A DNA stretch of 64,000 bases from NCBI RefSeq assembly GCF_000253155.1, contig NC_015291.1, forward strand, positions 1,211,001-1,275,000. The letters run 5' to 3'. A program made the translations under genes and the position numbers. The stretch's first letter is position 1. Every line of letters starts with the position of its first letter. This stretch comes from Streptococcus oralis Uo5. Lineage in GTDB: Bacteria > Bacillota > Bacilli > Lactobacillales > Streptococcaceae. The notes below the pieces were generated by a model. That model was not told the origin of the DNA, did not search any database, and saw nothing but the letters and a program-made list of their open reading frames with translations. Of this stretch, positions 23,092 to 33,084 are shown piece after piece.

Positions 23092-23961
23092 ATGGAAAAA
23101 AATCGTTTGTATATTCTCATTTCTGCTGGAGTAGCCATCCTTGGTTCACTTTTGCCATGGGCTAGTTTAAATGCAGGTTCTTTTGGATCCTATAGCGTGA
23201 ATGGTTACCAAGGTGATGGGTGGTTTGTCATTATCGCCGCTATTGTGTCTATTGTTCTTGCTTGCTTGAATAATATGAATAAAGCAATGCCTAAAGGGTT
23301 CTCAATTGGTGTCATTGTTGCGGGTGCAATTGCAACTCTCGTCACACTAAATAGTCTCTTTAATGTAAATAAGTACATGTCTAACTTTGGTGGATACGGC
23401 ATTTCAATCGGCTTTGGTTTGATTTTAGCTCTTCTTGCTAGCATTGCACTAGTTGTAACTGGTCTCTTGGCAATGTCAGGTGGTAAAATTACAAAAGAGT
23501 CATTTACTGAATTAGCTGAGTCTGGTAAAGATTTTGCTCAAACTGTCGGACGTGTAACAAGCTCTACCGTTAAAACTGCGGTCGAAGAAATCAAAAAAGA
23601 ATCTCAAGAACGTAAAAAAGAAGAAACTACTGCTGAAAAAACAGAGACAGCTAAAGAGGAAACCGAGAAAAAAGAAGAAGCTAAGGAACCAGCTAATGTG
23701 GAAGCTGAATCAGCAGCAGAAAACACAGAGCCAGTAAAAGAAGAAACTACTGAATCTGAATCTGAAACAAAAACAGAAGCTGAGCCAGTAGCCAAACCAA
23801 CAGAAACAGAGGCTGAAGCTGAAACTGTAACAGAATCAACAGAAACAGAACCTACTGAATCTGAAAAAAAAGCTGAATCAGCAGCAGAAAACGTAGAACC
23901 GGTAAAAGAACCAGAAGTAAAAAATCAACAAGAAGAAAAAGCTCCAAAACAAGAGAACTAA
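23092..23961 (+). CDS. Four-helix membrane protein with acidic repeat tail
   Basis: 289 aa. Four hydrophobic segments (about 5-25, 43-60, 68-86, 101-127) are followed by about 150 residues dominated by Glu, Lys, Thr and Ala with loose repeats (AESAAENTEPVKEE, AESAAENVEPVKEP). The tail is likely disordered; its side of the membrane is uncertain. Good promoter (TATAAT) and ribosome binding site (AAAGGAG). No function assigned. A terminator follows. Confidence 0.75.
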   Translation: MEKNRLYILISAGVAILGSLLPWASLNAGSFGSYSVNGYQGDGWFVIIAAIVSIVLACLNNMNKAMPKGFSIGVIVAGAIATLVTLNSLFNVNKYMSNFGGYGISIGFGLILALLASIALVVTGLLAMSGGKITKESFTELAESGKDFAQTVGRVTSSTVKTAVEEIKKESQERKKEETTAEKTETAKEETEKKEEAKEPANVEAESAAENTEPVKEETTESESETKTEAEPVAKPTETEAEAETVTESTETEPTESEKKAESAAENVEPVKEPEVKNQQEEKAPKQEN

Positions 23962-23972
23962 TCATTCTTCTA

Positions 23973-24008
23973 CCGTCACTCCAGTAAACACTGGAGTGAT
24001 TTTTTATC
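23973..24008 (+). terminator. Terminator after membrane protein gene
   Basis: Inverted repeat TCACTCCAGT/ACTGGAGTGA followed by six Ts. Confidence 0.85.
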
Positions 24009-24124
24009 AAGATTTTTAATAAAATCAGGGAAAAGACTTGCCAAACTTATCAGAATCTGATAGACTAGTATGGTAACAATCTATGGCTCGCAAAGAGACC
24101 ATGGCAGAAAGGAAATATTGCAAA

Positions 24125-24367
24125 ATGAAAAAAGATATCCATCCAGAATATCGCCCAGTTGTCTTCATGGACACAACTACTGGTTACAAATTCCTTAGCG
24201 GTTCAACAAAACGCTCTAACGAAACTGTTGAGTTCGAAGGCGAAACTTACCCATTGATCCGTGTGGAAATTTCATCAGACTCACACCCATTCTACACTGG
24301 ACGTCAAAAGTTCACTCAAGCAGATGGACGCGTGGATCGTTTCAACAAAAAATACGGTCTCAAATAA
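24125..24367 (+). CDS. rpmE2: Ribosomal protein L31 type B
   Basis: 80 aa from [14 protein letters not shown], the normal length; GAAAGGAAA lies upstream. The zinc-binding Cys residues of type A L31 are absent, as expected for the zinc-independent type B. A short in-frame ATG 42 bases upstream is not supported by family length. Confidence 0.95.
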   Translation: MKKDIHPEYRPVVFMDTTTGYKFLSGSTKRSNETVEFEGETYPLIRVEISSDSHPFYTGRQKFTQADGRVDRFNKKYGLK

Positions 24368-24368
24368 G

Positions 24369-24404
24369 AATAAAAAGAACAGTTTGCACTGTTCTTTTTA
24401 TTCT
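24369..24404. terminator. Terminator after rpmE2
   Basis: AAAAAGAACAGT/ACTGTTCTTTTT hairpin, with T and A runs on both sides; works for rpmE2 and the convergent ybjQ-like gene. Confidence 0.85.
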
Positions 24405-24409
24405 TCAAA

Positions 24410-24730
24410 TCAGGGCTCAAGCACCACTGCTGTTCCACTACAGGTAACCATCAGCATACCATTCTCTGATCCCAGAGTTTCATTGTCCATCTTGACCCCT
24501 ATGATGGCATTTACGCCACGTTAACTCGCAGGCGCCATCATTTCTGCTAAGGCTTCTTCTCTCGCTTGGGTCAATTCGCCTTCATAACTACTAGCACGAC
24601 CGCCAAAAATATTACGGAAACTAGCCGCCATATCTTTAAACATATTAACCCCAGCAACCACTTCGCCAAAGACAATTCCTTTGTATTCTAGAATTTTCTT
24701 TCCTTCGATCCCCGTAGTTGAAATAATCAT
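24410..24730 (-). pseudogene. YbjQ/UPF0145 family gene with internal stop
   Basis: The frame from 24730 encodes [20 protein letters not shown] and on to [11 protein letters not shown], then TAA at 24521-24523. The same frame continues [17 protein letters not shown] and ends [15 protein letters not shown] at 24410, which is the normal end of this family. Read through, the length is 106 codons, as usual. The residues next to the stop (MAPAS*RGV) also differ from the expected K-E-x-A-...-GAN, so a short region has been altered. Probably inactive. Confidence 0.75.
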
Positions 24731-24816
24731 ATTTAGGTTCTCCTTGCTTCTTTTAGAACATTGTAACCCCCTTCATTGTCTTTGTCAAGAAATTCCTTAT
24801 TTTTTTATACTCCCAT

Positions 24817-24852
24817 CAAAAAAGAGAAGACTTGGAGTCTTCTCTTTTTTTT
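24817..24852. terminator. Terminator after carB
   Basis: AAAAAAGAGAAGACT/AGTCTTCTCTTTTTT inverted repeat, effective on both strands; it closes the pyr operon. Confidence 0.85.
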
Positions 24853-24854
24853 AG

Positions 24855-27800
24855 TTAAATCGCTTCTGTGACAAAACTACGACTTTCTAGCACCTTGAGC
24901 ATGGCATTAGCTGTATCTAGGGCTGTGAAGAGGGGTACACCGTGTTCAATGGCTGAACGACGGATTTGCTCACCATCTTCGTCAGCAGTTCGTTTGGTTC
25001 CGACAGTATTGATGATCGCTTGGATTTTCCCTTTGCGGACAAAGCTTGGGATATCCTGTTCATCGTCACCAATCTTACCAACAGGTTGGGCTTGAAGTCC
25101 ATGACTGGCAAAGAAGGCTGCTGTCCCTTCTGTCGCAAGGATACCATAACCGATATTTTGGAAACGACGAGCCAAGTCCAAGGCTTCATCTTTGGCATCA
25201 TCAGCGATGGTAAAGACAACATTCCCAAAGGTTGGCAAGTGTAGGTAGGAAGCTTCAAAGGCCTTGTAGAGAGCTTTTTCCAAAGTAGTATCAGAACCCA
25301 TAACTTCCCCTGTTGACTTCATTTCAGGCCCGAGCAAGCTGTCTACCTTAGCTAGTTTCGTAAAGGAGAAGACTGGAGCCTTGATATGAACGCGAGTGCT
25401 TTCTGGGTAAAGTCCATCCTGGTAACCAAGTTCTTCGAGACTTTGACCAAGAATGAGCTTAGTTGCTACCTGTGCCATAGGGATATTGGTTACCTTAGAA
25501 AGGAATGGAACCGTACGGCTTGCACGAGGGTTTACTTCAATGACGTATACTTTCTCATCCTTGATAACAAACTGGATGTTCATCATCCCAAGACAGTTGA
25601 GGCCGATGGCTAGGCGTTTGGTGTAGTCTGCGATGGTTTCCTGAACCTTTTGCGACAAGGTTTGTGGAGGATAAACGGCCATTGAGTCACCTGAGTGGAC
25701 ACCGGCACGTTCGATATGTTCCATGATACCAGGGATGAGGACATTTTCCCCGTCTGAGATGGCATCGACTTCACACTCTTGCCCAACGATGTAAGAATCG
25801 ACAAGGACTGGATGGTCTGGACTGGCCTTAACAGCGGTACGCATGTAAGAACGAAGGTCTTCTTCGTTTTCGACGATTTCCATAGCACGTCCACCCAAGA
25901 CATAAGATGGACGAACGAGGACTGGGAAGCCAATCTTGCGAGCAGCAAGCACTGCTTCTTCTTCATTGGTAGCCGTTTGTCCTGGTGGCTGTGGAATATC
26001 CAAGTCTTTGAGGGCTTGCTCGAAGAGGTCGCGGTCTTCGGCACGATCCAAGTCAGCTACTTGGGTACCAAGAATGGTCACACCTGCTTTTGCCAAAGGC
26101 TCTGCAAGGTTGATAGCTGTTTGACCACCAAACTGAACAATAACGCCTTTTGGTTGCTCCAAATCAATGACATTCATCACATCTTCGAATGTCAATGGTT
26201 CAAAGTAGAGCTTGTCAGATACAGAGAAGTCCGTAGAAACGGTCTCTGGGTTTGAGTTCATGATGATAGCTTCATAACCAGCAGCCTGAATCGCCTTAAC
26301 AGAGTGAACGGTCGCGTAGTCAAACTCAACCCCTTGTCCGATACGGATTGGACCTGAACCTAGGACTAGGACGGATTCCTTATCCGACTTGATAGACTCA
26401 TTTTCCCATCCATAGGTTGAATAGAAATATGGAGTTTCAGAGTCAAATTCTGCCGCACAAGTATCGACCATCTTGTAAACTGGGACAATCTTATTTTCCA
26501 AGCGAAGTTGGCGAACTTGGTCAGCTGTCGTTTTCCAGAGTTCAGCAATCTTGCGGTCTGAGAAACCATTAAGTTTAGCAGTTTTCAAGACTTCTAGATC
26601 TTGTGGATGGGCACCTAATTCTTGCTCAATTTCAAAGATGTGCAAGAGTTTATCTAGATAGAAGATATCAATCTTGGTCAATTCAGCAATTTCTTCTGGT
26701 GTGTAGCCACGGCGAATGGCTTCTGATACGTAGAAGAGACGATCATCTTGAGCCTTGACAACTTTTTCAATCAAGGCATCATCAGAAACAGATGCAAGTT
26801 CAGGCATTTCATTGTGATGAACCCCAATTTCAAGTGAACGACATGCCTTGAGAAGTGATTCCTCGATGTTACGACCGATAGCCATGACTTCTCCAGTTGC
26901 CTTCATCTGAGTTCCAAGACGACGCTCACCTTTTTCAAACTTGTCAAATGGGAAACGTGGAATCTTAGCAACGACGTAGTCAAGGGCTGGTTCAAACATA
27001 GCATAGGTTGAACCTGTAACTGGGTTGATGACCTCATCCAGGGTCAAACCAACGGCAATCTTGGCAGCCAATTTGGCAATCGGATAACCCGTCGCCTTAG
27101 AAGCAAGGGCTGACGAACGCGATACACGAGGGTTTACTTCGATAACATAGTACTTGAAGCTATGCGGATCAAGGGCCAGCTGAACGTTACACCCACCTTC
27201 AATCTTAAGGGCACGAATGATGCTCAAGCTCGCGTCACGTAACATTTGGTTTTCATAGTCTGACATGGTTTGCGCAGGGGCAAATACAATGGAATCCCCT
27301 GTGTGAATCCCAACGGGGTCAAAGTTTTCCATGTTACAAACAACGAGGGCATTATCAGCTGAGTCGCGCATGACTTCGTATTCGATTTCCTTGAAACCTG
27401 CGATTGAACGCTCAATCAAACATTGAGTAACAGGTGACAGTTTCAACCCATTTTCAGCGATTTCACGCAATTCTTCCTCGTTGGCACACATACCACCACC
27501 AGTACCACCTAGGGTAAAGGCTGGACGAACGATAACAGGATAGCCGATTGACACCGCAAAGGCAACAGCTTCTTCCACTGTGTTGACAATTTCAGATTCA
27601 GGGATTGGCTGCTCAAGCTCTTCCATCAATTGTTTAAAGAGGTCACGGTCCTCTGCTTGGTCGATGGCAGACAATTTAGTACCTAGAAGCTCTACTCCAA
27701 GCTCATCTAGGATGCCGTTTTTAGACAATTCCATGGCCATATTGAGCCCTGTCTGACCTCCAAGAGTTGGAAGTAAAGCATCTGGGCGTTCCTTACGGAG

Positions 27801-28031
27801 AATACGTGTCACAAATTCCAGTGTAATCGGTTCGATGTAAACCTTGTCCGCAATCTCCTTATCCGTCATGATGGTGGCAGGGTTTGAATTCACCAAGACG
27901 ACCTCATAGCCTTCCTCTTTCAAAGACAAGCAGGCCTGGGTCCCCGCGTAGTCAAACTCAGCAGCCTGACCAATAATAATCGGACCAGAACCAATCACCA
28001 TAATTTTTTGAATATCAGTACGTTTAGGCAT
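24855..28031 (-). CDS. carB: Carbamoyl-phosphate synthase large subunit
   Basis: 1058 aa, the full family length, starting [20 protein letters not shown]. Two ATP-grasp halves ([17 protein letters not shown] and [19 protein letters not shown]) phosphorylate bicarbonate and carbamate; the C-terminal MGS-like domain (about 930-1058) binds regulators. Makes carbamoyl phosphate with CarA for pyrimidine and arginine synthesis. Last gene of the pyr operon but separated from carA by 448 bp, which is unusual. No clear ribosome binding site is seen right before the ATG (CTTATAA). Confidence 0.97.
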   Translation of the reverse strand: MPKRTDIQKIMVIGSGPIIIGQAAEFDYAGTQACLSLKEEGYEVVLVNSNPATIMTDKEIADKVYIEPITLEFVTRILRKERPDALLPTLGGQTGLNMAMELSKNGILDELGVELLGTKLSAIDQAEDRDLFKQLMEELEQPIPESEIVNTVEEAVAFAVSIGYPVIVRPAFTLGGTGGGMCANEEELREIAENGLKLSPVTQCLIERSIAGFKEIEYEVMRDSADNALVVCNMENFDPVGIHTGDSIVFAPAQTMSDYENQMLRDASLSIIRALKIEGGCNVQLALDPHSFKYYVIEVNPRVSRSSALASKATGYPIAKLAAKIAVGLTLDEVINPVTGSTYAMFEPALDYVVAKIPRFPFDKFEKGERRLGTQMKATGEVMAIGRNIEESLLKACRSLEIGVHHNEMPELASVSDDALIEKVVKAQDDRLFYVSEAIRRGYTPEEIAELTKIDIFYLDKLLHIFEIEQELGAHPQDLEVLKTAKLNGFSDRKIAELWKTTADQVRQLRLENKIVPVYKMVDTCAAEFDSETPYFYSTYGWENESIKSDKESVLVLGSGPIRIGQGVEFDYATVHSVKAIQAAGYEAIIMNSNPETVSTDFSVSDKLYFEPLTFEDVMNVIDLEQPKGVIVQFGGQTAINLAEPLAKAGVTILGTQVADLDRAEDRDLFEQALKDLDIPQPPGQTATNEEEAVLAARKIGFPVLVRPSYVLGGRAMEIVENEEDLRSYMRTAVKASPDHPVLVDSYIVGQECEVDAISDGENVLIPGIMEHIERAGVHSGDSMAVYPPQTLSQKVQETIADYTKRLAIGLNCLGMMNIQFVIKDEKVYVIEVNPRASRTVPFLSKVTNIPMAQVATKLILGQSLEELGYQDGLYPESTRVHIKAPVFSFTKLAKVDSLLGPEMKSTGEVMGSDTTLEKALYKAFEASYLHLPTFGNVVFTIADDAKDEALDLARRFQNIGYGILATEGTAAFFASHGLQAQPVGKIGDDEQDIPSFVRKGKIQAIINTVGTKRTADEDGEQIRRSAIEHGVPLFTALDTANAMLKVLESRSFVTEAI

Positions 28032-28479
28032 TTATAAGATATTAAGGGCGTCAAGCGGACAAAGCTAAAATAGGAGTTATGACGAAGAACTGTCAGTTCT
28101 AGGAATAACTATCTTTTTAGCAATGTCCGTAGCCCGTATTCAGTTCAGCAAATACGGACCACCCTTCTCCTTTCTATTCGGCAACTCTCAGGTTGCCATT
28201 AAATAAATTCTCCGACGATTTTTTAGAGAAACGATATTTTTCGATAAAAAATCTAGTGCAGGGAGTTTTTAGTTCGCCCGATAGCGACTAAAAGAAACGA
28301 CCTGCCTTTCTATTCGTCGCCTCACAGAGCGACATTAAATAAGATACAAAGGACGAATAGAAAGCAATTGAATTTTAGGAAACCAAGGAAAGATTGACAA
28401 TCCAAGTTGGTTTCTCTAAATTCCGAGCTTTCCGTCCGTGTTCAGTTACATAAATTCTCCGACGAGCTTTTACTCGTTT
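28032..28479 (-). promoter_or_regulatory. Structured carA-carB spacer with PyrR-loop-like hairpins
   Basis: No gene. On the minus strand there are two 32-base elements of the same plan, AATG + hairpin + CGAATAGAAAGG (28305-28336 and 28169-28200). The first has the loop CTCTGTGAGGCGACGAA, very close to the PyrR-binding loop in the uraA leader (38326-38350); the second keeps a 6-bp stem with different bases. Also present: a 13-base inverted repeat (28306-28318/28352-28364), a 16-base direct repeat (28203-28218/28450-28465) and alternative hairpins sharing one arm (28122-28160). Likely carB-specific attenuation control. Confidence 0.5.
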
Positions 28480-29559
28480 TTAGTTTGCTTGTTTAAAAGC
28501 TTCCATCATCTCGATAAATTCGTCAAAGAGGTAGCTAGCGTCGTGTGGACCGGGAGCTGCATCTGGGTGGAATTGTACAGAAAAACCTGGTTGGTATCTG
28601 TGGCGAACTCCTTCAACTGACTTGTCATTGATTTCTTCGTGGGTAATGATCAAATGCTCTGGCAAGTCCTCACGGCTGACTGCATAACCATGGTTTTGGC
28701 TGGTAAAATCTACGCGTCCTGTAGCAATTTCACGTACTGCGTGGTTAAAGCCACGATGACCAAACTTCATCTTGTAGGTCTTAGCCCCGTTTGCCATGGC
28801 AAAAAGTTGGTGTCCCATACAAATTCCGAAAATTGGAATTTTCCCTTGAATACCACGAATCATGTCCAGTGCTTCTGGAACGTCTTCTGGGTTACCTGGA
28901 CCATTTGACAACATAACTCCATCAGGATTGAGGTGGAGAATTTCTTCTGCCGTTGTTGAATACGGAACGACGGTCACGTTACAGTTACGCTTAGAAAGTT
29001 CACGTAAGATTGAGTGCTTGAGACCAAAGTCTACTAAGACCACACTCAAACCAACTCCAGGAGCTGGATAGGAAGTTTTAGTAGAAACCTGCTTGATATT
29101 GTCTGTCGGCAAGACTGTTGCTTGGAGCTGATCCGTCACATGGTCCATGCTGTCCCCGACGTGAGTCAAGGTTGCACGCATGGTACCATGCTTACGGATA
29201 ATCTTGGTAAGTGCACGCGTATCAATCCCTGAAATACCTGGAATTTTCTTAGCTTTCAAAAATTCATCCAAGGTCATTTGGTTGCGCCAGTTGCTAGCTC
29301 TACGTGCCTCTTCGAAAACAACGACTCCCTTACAAGTTGGAATGATGGATTCATAATCATCACGATTTATTCCATAATTTCCCACCAAAGGATAAGTGAA
29401 AGTCAAGATTTGTCCATTATAAGACTGGTCTGTAATGGATTCTTGGTAGCCGGTCATCCCTGTGTTAAAGACGATCTCACCTGTTACATCAATATCTGCT
29501 CCAAAGGCCTTGCCTTCAAAAACTGTGCCATCTTCTAATACTAGAAGTCTTTTTGTCAT
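28480..29559 (-). CDS. carA: Carbamoyl-phosphate synthase small (glutaminase) subunit
   Basis: 359 aa. C-terminal class I glutamine amidotransferase with the nucleophile Cys in [16 protein letters not shown] and a late His-x-Glu-type segment ([11 protein letters not shown]). N-terminal domain [18 protein letters not shown]. Supplies ammonia to CarB. The 49-base gap after pyrB contains a GACGC/GCGTC hairpin. Confidence 0.97.
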   Translation of the reverse strand: MTKRLLVLEDGTVFEGKAFGADIDVTGEIVFNTGMTGYQESITDQSYNGQILTFTYPLVGNYGINRDDYESIIPTCKGVVVFEEARRASNWRNQMTLDEFLKAKKIPGISGIDTRALTKIIRKHGTMRATLTHVGDSMDHVTDQLQATVLPTDNIKQVSTKTSYPAPGVGLSVVLVDFGLKHSILRELSKRNCNVTVVPYSTTAEEILHLNPDGVMLSNGPGNPEDVPEALDMIRGIQGKIPIFGICMGHQLFAMANGAKTYKMKFGHRGFNHAVREIATGRVDFTSQNHGYAVSREDLPEHLIITHEEINDKSVEGVRHRYQPGFSVQFHPDAAPGPHDASYLFDEFIEMMEAFKQAN

Positions 29560-29608
29560 ATTTTCACCTCTCGTGGACGCTCACTGGCGTCTTTTAACGT
29601 CTTGTGTT

Positions 29609-30532
29609 TTAGTTGGCGTTCCTACTCGCCAATACGGATTCTAAGATTGCCATTCGAACAAAGACACCGTTGGTCATTTGTTGGACAATGCGTGATTTTG
29701 GTGCTTCAACCAAGTGGTCAGCAATTTCCACATCTCGATTAACTGGAGCAGGATGCATAATGATTGCTGTTTCTTTTAAGCGATTATAGCGTTCTTGGTT
29801 CAAACCGTGTTGAGCATGGTAGTCTTCTTTTGAAAAAACTGCTCCACTATCATGGCGTTCATGTTGAACTCGGAGTAACATCAAAACATCCACCTGATCA
29901 ACAATCTCATCAATAGTTACAAACTGTCCATAGTCCGCAAACTCTTGACTTCTCCATTCCTCAGGTCCTGCAAAGAACAGTTCAGCTCCCAAGCGTTTCA
30001 AAATCTGCATATTGGATTTGGCAACGCGTGAGTGGTCCAAGTCGCCTGCAATAGCAACCTTGAGACCCTCAAAGTGGCCAAATTCCTCATAAATAGTCAT
30101 CAAATCAAGCAAGCTCTGGCTAGGATGTTGTCCCGAACCATCCCCACCATTGATAATGGAGGTCGTAATCGATGGACTCGCAATCAACTCTCTGTAATAG
30201 TCAACCTCTGGGTGGCGAATCACACAGACATCCACTCCTAGAGCAGATAGGGTCAAGATGGTATCATACAGTGTCTCACCCTTATTGACCGAACTAGTCT
30301 TCACATCAAAGTCCAGTCGCTCCAATCCTAGCTTAATCTCTGCCACTTCAAAGGACTTATGTGTCCGTGTAGAATCTTCAAAGAAGAGATTAGACACGAT
30401 AGGTTTGTTCTCGTAGGGAAGTTGGGCTCCATTTTTAAACTCGATCCCTCGTTTGATCAATTTCATCACTTGATCAACTGTAAGGTCTTCCATAGAAACC
30501 ACATGGTTCAATGCTTGTTGATTTTCTGACAT
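29609..30532 (-). CDS. pyrB: Aspartate carbamoyltransferase catalytic subunit
   Basis: 307 aa with the carbamoyl-phosphate motif [30 protein letters not shown] and the late [12 protein letters not shown]. Catalyses the committed step of pyrimidine synthesis. No pyrI gene follows, as usual in Gram-positives. GAAGGAG precedes the ATG; 18 bases separate it from pyrR. Confidence 0.97.
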   Translation of the reverse strand: MSENQQALNHVVSMEDLTVDQVMKLIKRGIEFKNGAQLPYENKPIVSNLFFEDSTRTHKSFEVAEIKLGLERLDFDVKTSSVNKGETLYDTILTLSALGVDVCVIRHPEVDYYRELIASPSITTSIINGGDGSGQHPSQSLLDLMTIYEEFGHFEGLKVAIAGDLDHSRVAKSNMQILKRLGAELFFAGPEEWRSQEFADYGQFVTIDEIVDQVDVLMLLRVQHERHDSGAVFSKEDYHAQHGLNQERYNRLKETAIIMHPAPVNRDVEIADHLVEAPKSRIVQQMTNGVFVRMAILESVLASRNAN

Positions 30533-30550
30533 GGCTACTCCTTCAGCTTT

Positions 30551-31072
30551 CTAAGCTTCTTCAGTAATCAGAACTCTGTCTTGGCCATCAAGTTCTGTCA
30601 TCTCTACGATGATTTCTTCAGAACGACTGGTTGGGATATTTTTCCCAACGTAATCTGGACGGATAGGCAATTCTCTATGTCCACGGTCAACTAGCACCGC
30701 AAGACTCACGCGCGCAGGACGACCATGTCCGACAATGTTATCGATCGCAGCACGGATGGTACGACCTGTATAGAGTACATCATCCACCAAGATAACTTCA
30801 CGGTCAGTCACATCAACAGAAATCAAAGAAGTATCTTCTCCACTTTTAACATCATCACGGAAAGGCTTGGTGTCCAATTCCACAACAGGAACAGTGATAT
30901 TTTCCAACTGCTCCAAGCGTTCTTTGATACGATGAGCGATGAAAACACCACGCGTTTTTATCCCCGCTAGGATAATTTTATTCAAATCTTTATTGCGCTC
31001 GATAATCTCATAAGTAATTCGCGTAATCGCTCGTTTGACAGTCAATTCGTCTACAACTTCTTTTGTCTTCAT
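30551..31072 (-). CDS. pyrR: PyrR bifunctional regulator/uracil phosphoribosyltransferase
   Basis: 173 aa from [26 protein letters not shown] lies upstream, and the longer frame to 31162 overlaps the attenuator. The PRPP motif [19 protein letters not shown] is present. With UMP bound, PyrR attaches to the leader RNA and promotes termination. The same loop occurs upstream of pyrR, in the uraA leader and (changed) between carA and carB. Confidence 0.96.
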   Translation of the reverse strand: MKTKEVVDELTVKRAITRITYEIIERNKDLNKIILAGIKTRGVFIAHRIKERLEQLENITVPVVELDTKPFRDDVKSGEDTSLISVDVTDREVILVDDVLYTGRTIRAAIDNIVGHGRPARVSLAVLVDRGHRELPIRPDYVGKNIPTSRSEEIIVEMTELDGQDRVLITEEA

Positions 31073-31083
31073 GACAAACCTCC

Positions 31084-31228
31084 AAAAAGAAAAGTCTCCT
31101 TCTACAAGGAGACTTGAAATGTATAGCCAAGCGAGCCCTACTGTATACAGTATAGACCTCACCCTTCTACTTTATCATCGCGCTCCTTGCCTGCCTCACG
31201 GGACAGGTTTAAAGGACTATTTAGTTAC
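31084..31228 (-). promoter_or_regulatory. PyrR attenuator of the pyr operon
   Basis: The minus-strand leader holds a PyrR-binding loop (31179-31206, core TCCCGTGAGGCAGGCAAGGA) and, just before pyrR, a terminator with a 10-bp stem (AAGTCTCCTT/AAGGAGACTT) and T run (31084-31115). Sequence between them can form the antiterminator. High UMP favours termination. Confidence 0.9.
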
Positions 31229-31233
31229 CATTT

Positions 31234-31262
31234 ACTATAGCACAAAGCGCCCTTAAAATCAA
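31234..31262 (-). promoter_or_regulatory. Promoter of the pyr operon
   Basis: -35 TTGATT (31257-31262), 17-base spacer, extended -10 TGCTATAGT (hexamer 31234-31239). Confidence 0.8.
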
Positions 31263-31285
31263 GCAAAAACTTTTTCAAAGTCCCC

Positions 31286-31915
31286 TTAAACATTACTAAA
31301 ATCATACAGTTGGGGATAGTGGTCACATTCTGGATTTTTGGGATGACAGATAGCTCGTCCAAAGTAAATCATGGCCTGGTGAGCTGCTAACCATTCTTCT
31401 GGTGGCAGAACGTCCATGACACGTTTTTCTACTTCAAGTGGCGTAGCTGATTTTTTAACGATATCGTGATGTTTACAGATACGCTCCACATGAGTGTCCA
31501 CTGCAAAGGCTGGGATTCCAAAGCCCACACTCATGACGACATTTGCTGTTTTACGACCAACACCCGCTAGACTTTCTAATTCCTCTCGAGTCTGAGGCAC
31601 TTGACCATCAAAATCGTCTAGTAACTGTTGGGCACATTTTTTAAGGAATTTGGCCTTATTTCGATACAGTCCCAGGCGAGAAATGTGTGAAGCAATTTCA
31701 CTCTCTGTCGCTACAGACATGGCTTGCGGCGTTGGAAAAGCAGCAAAGAGACCTGGCGTGGCCTTATTTACCGCTGCATCTGTGGTCTGAGCTGACAACA
31801 TCACCGCAACCAGTAGTTCAAAATGATTGGTAAAATCAAGACTAGGCTTAGCATCTGGAAAGAGGGCAATAATTTCCTCTATGACATGACGGGCACGTTT
31901 CTTGGATAAAACCAT
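31286..31915 (-). CDS. nth: Endonuclease III, lacking two Fe-S cysteines
   Basis: 209 aa. Helix-hairpin-helix with catalytic Lys (LAGVGRKTANVVMS) and Asp (FAVDTHVERI), as in bifunctional DNA glycosylase/AP lyase for oxidised pyrimidines. The C-terminal cluster segment reads ICHPKNPECDHYPQLYDF: the first two Cys are six apart as in the normal C-X6-C-X2-C-X5-C, but the last two are Tyr and absent. So the 4Fe-4S cluster is probably not formed. The ATG is directly after the stop of the DUF177 gene. Confidence 0.9.
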   Translation of the reverse strand: MVLSKKRARHVIEEIIALFPDAKPSLDFTNHFELLVAVMLSAQTTDAAVNKATPGLFAAFPTPQAMSVATESEIASHISRLGLYRNKAKFLKKCAQQLLDDFDGQVPQTREELESLAGVGRKTANVVMSVGFGIPAFAVDTHVERICKHHDIVKKSATPLEVEKRVMDVLPPEEWLAAHQAMIYFGRAICHPKNPECDHYPQLYDFSNV

Positions 31916-32458
31916 CTACTCGTCTCCATCAAACAGTCCTTGCAAGCCAGCAAATGGACTGTTTTCTTCTTTCTTGACTGCTTGTTGAGCTTGATATTCG
32001 TCTTCAGTCATGATTTGCCAGTCATTTCCTGACACAAAACCTTGGCCCGCCTCTTCTTCTGCCGTCAAGACCTTGATTGGGATATTGAGCAAGATATTAT
32101 CTGCTACGCTCTCAGCAAGGTCGATTTCCCCATTTTCGATAGGCAAGACCAAGTCATCGTCTAGAACTTCCTGGTCCAGTTGGTTGGTCGCTCCTTCCAT
32201 GAAAACCTCTGTGACTGGATAAGACTCAGCCAACTCAACTGGCTCCATACTGCGGCTGGAAGCAAGGACAATAGTATATGACAACTGATAGTCTAAGAAA
32301 TACAGACGGTCTTCGTACTGGGCCTTTCCCACTGCTAGGATATCTTTGACATCTAAAATTTCTTGATTCCGTTTACGCAAGTCTGCGACAAGGTCTAAAG
32401 TTTGTTCAAAGTGTAGGCCTTCAGGCTGCTTACGAATTTCTTGAATATTTAACTTCAT
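31916..32458 (-). CDS. DUF177 (YceD-like) family protein
   Basis: 180 aa, acidic. N-terminal QEIRKQPEGLHFEQTLDLVA and central strands match DUF177, linked in other bacteria to 23S rRNA accumulation and often next to rpmF; here rpmF is absent and nth follows directly. The usual Cys pair is not present. TGGAGGAA precedes the ATG. Confidence 0.75.
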   Translation of the reverse strand: MKLNIQEIRKQPEGLHFEQTLDLVADLRKRNQEILDVKDILAVGKAQYEDRLYFLDYQLSYTIVLASSRSMEPVELAESYPVTEVFMEGATNQLDQEVLDDDLVLPIENGEIDLAESVADNILLNIPIKVLTAEEEAGQGFVSGNDWQIMTEDEYQAQQAVKKEENSPFAGLQGLFDGDE

Positions 32459-32626
32459 ATTTCCTCCATAAAGATGTATTCACTTGATTATACCATGAAA
32501 AGGTTATAAGTCAGCTTTCCAAACTTTTATATTAAAATCTCATTTTTTAACATATTTACTATGACATGTTTTCTGTTTAGTGCTATACTATAGACAAGAA
32601 TACATCAGAGCAAGGAGGATGCTCAT

Positions 32627-32956
32627 ATGGAAGACAACGCACTCATCACTGAAGCTTACCAACTACTTTTCGAGTTAAATCAAAGTTTCCAAAATTGCAA
32701 ACAAGGTACAGCCGATGATTTTCGTCTACAAGAACTGCTGAACAGCACTCTCAAGGAACTTAAAAAAGCGGAAAAGCTTGACAACAGTATCTTAATCGAC
32801 CTTGAGAAATTTTACCAACGTACCAGTCTACTGATTGGACTAGGTAGCCTAAAATTGAATGATCAAGCACGCACCGCTTGGCGCAACTATGACAAGTTCC
32901 ACTACGAACATGTCAAACACGTACTAACTCTTTATGGACCTGTTTTTGGATTCTGA
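32627..32956 (+). CDS. Small helical protein of unknown function
   Basis: 109 aa, predicted all-helical, no family recognised. Strong ribosome binding site (AAGGAGG) and extended -10 (TGCTATACT). Ends HVLTLYGPVFGF. The length and helical nature recall bacteriocin immunity bundles, but I find no motif to support that. The BOX element begins at its stop codon. Confidence 0.65.
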   Translation: MEDNALITEAYQLLFELNQSFQNCKQGTADDFRLQELLNSTLKELKKAEKLDNSILIDLEKFYQRTSLLIGLGSLKLNDQARTAWRNYDKFHYEHVKHVLTLYGPVFGF

Positions 32957-33060
32957 TACTCTTCAAAAATCTCTTCAAACCACGTCAGCTTCGCCTTACC
33001 GTACTCAAGTATAGCCTTCGGATCGCTTCCTAGTTTGCCCTTTGATTTTCATTGAGTATA
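32955..33060. repeat. BOX element (boxA + boxC, no boxB)
   Basis: Begins GATACTCTTCAAAAATCTCT, passes through CACGTCAGCTTCGCCTTACC, and ends CTTTGATTTTCATTGAGTAT. This is the well-known BOX repeat of S. pneumoniae and close relatives, here about 106 bp and lacking the central boxB. The ends form an imperfect inverted repeat. A fainter inverted boxC-like piece may lie near 33245-33275. Confidence 0.85.
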
Positions 33061-33084
33061 AAAACTAGAATTTCCTGTTTTCTA

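Noticed and set aside
23600..23950. Minus-strand Ser/Val-rich reading frame opposite the acidic tail
   Set aside because: It is a mirror of the Glu/Lys/Thr-rich coding strand, with no start signals.
26100..26260. Long plus-strand frames opposite carB
   Set aside because: Shadows of the conserved carB frame; no ribosome binding sites and no recognisable protein.
32627..32956. Bacteriocin immunity protein (EntA-immunity type)
   Set aside because: Size and helical content fit, but no conserved motif and no bacteriocin gene nearby.
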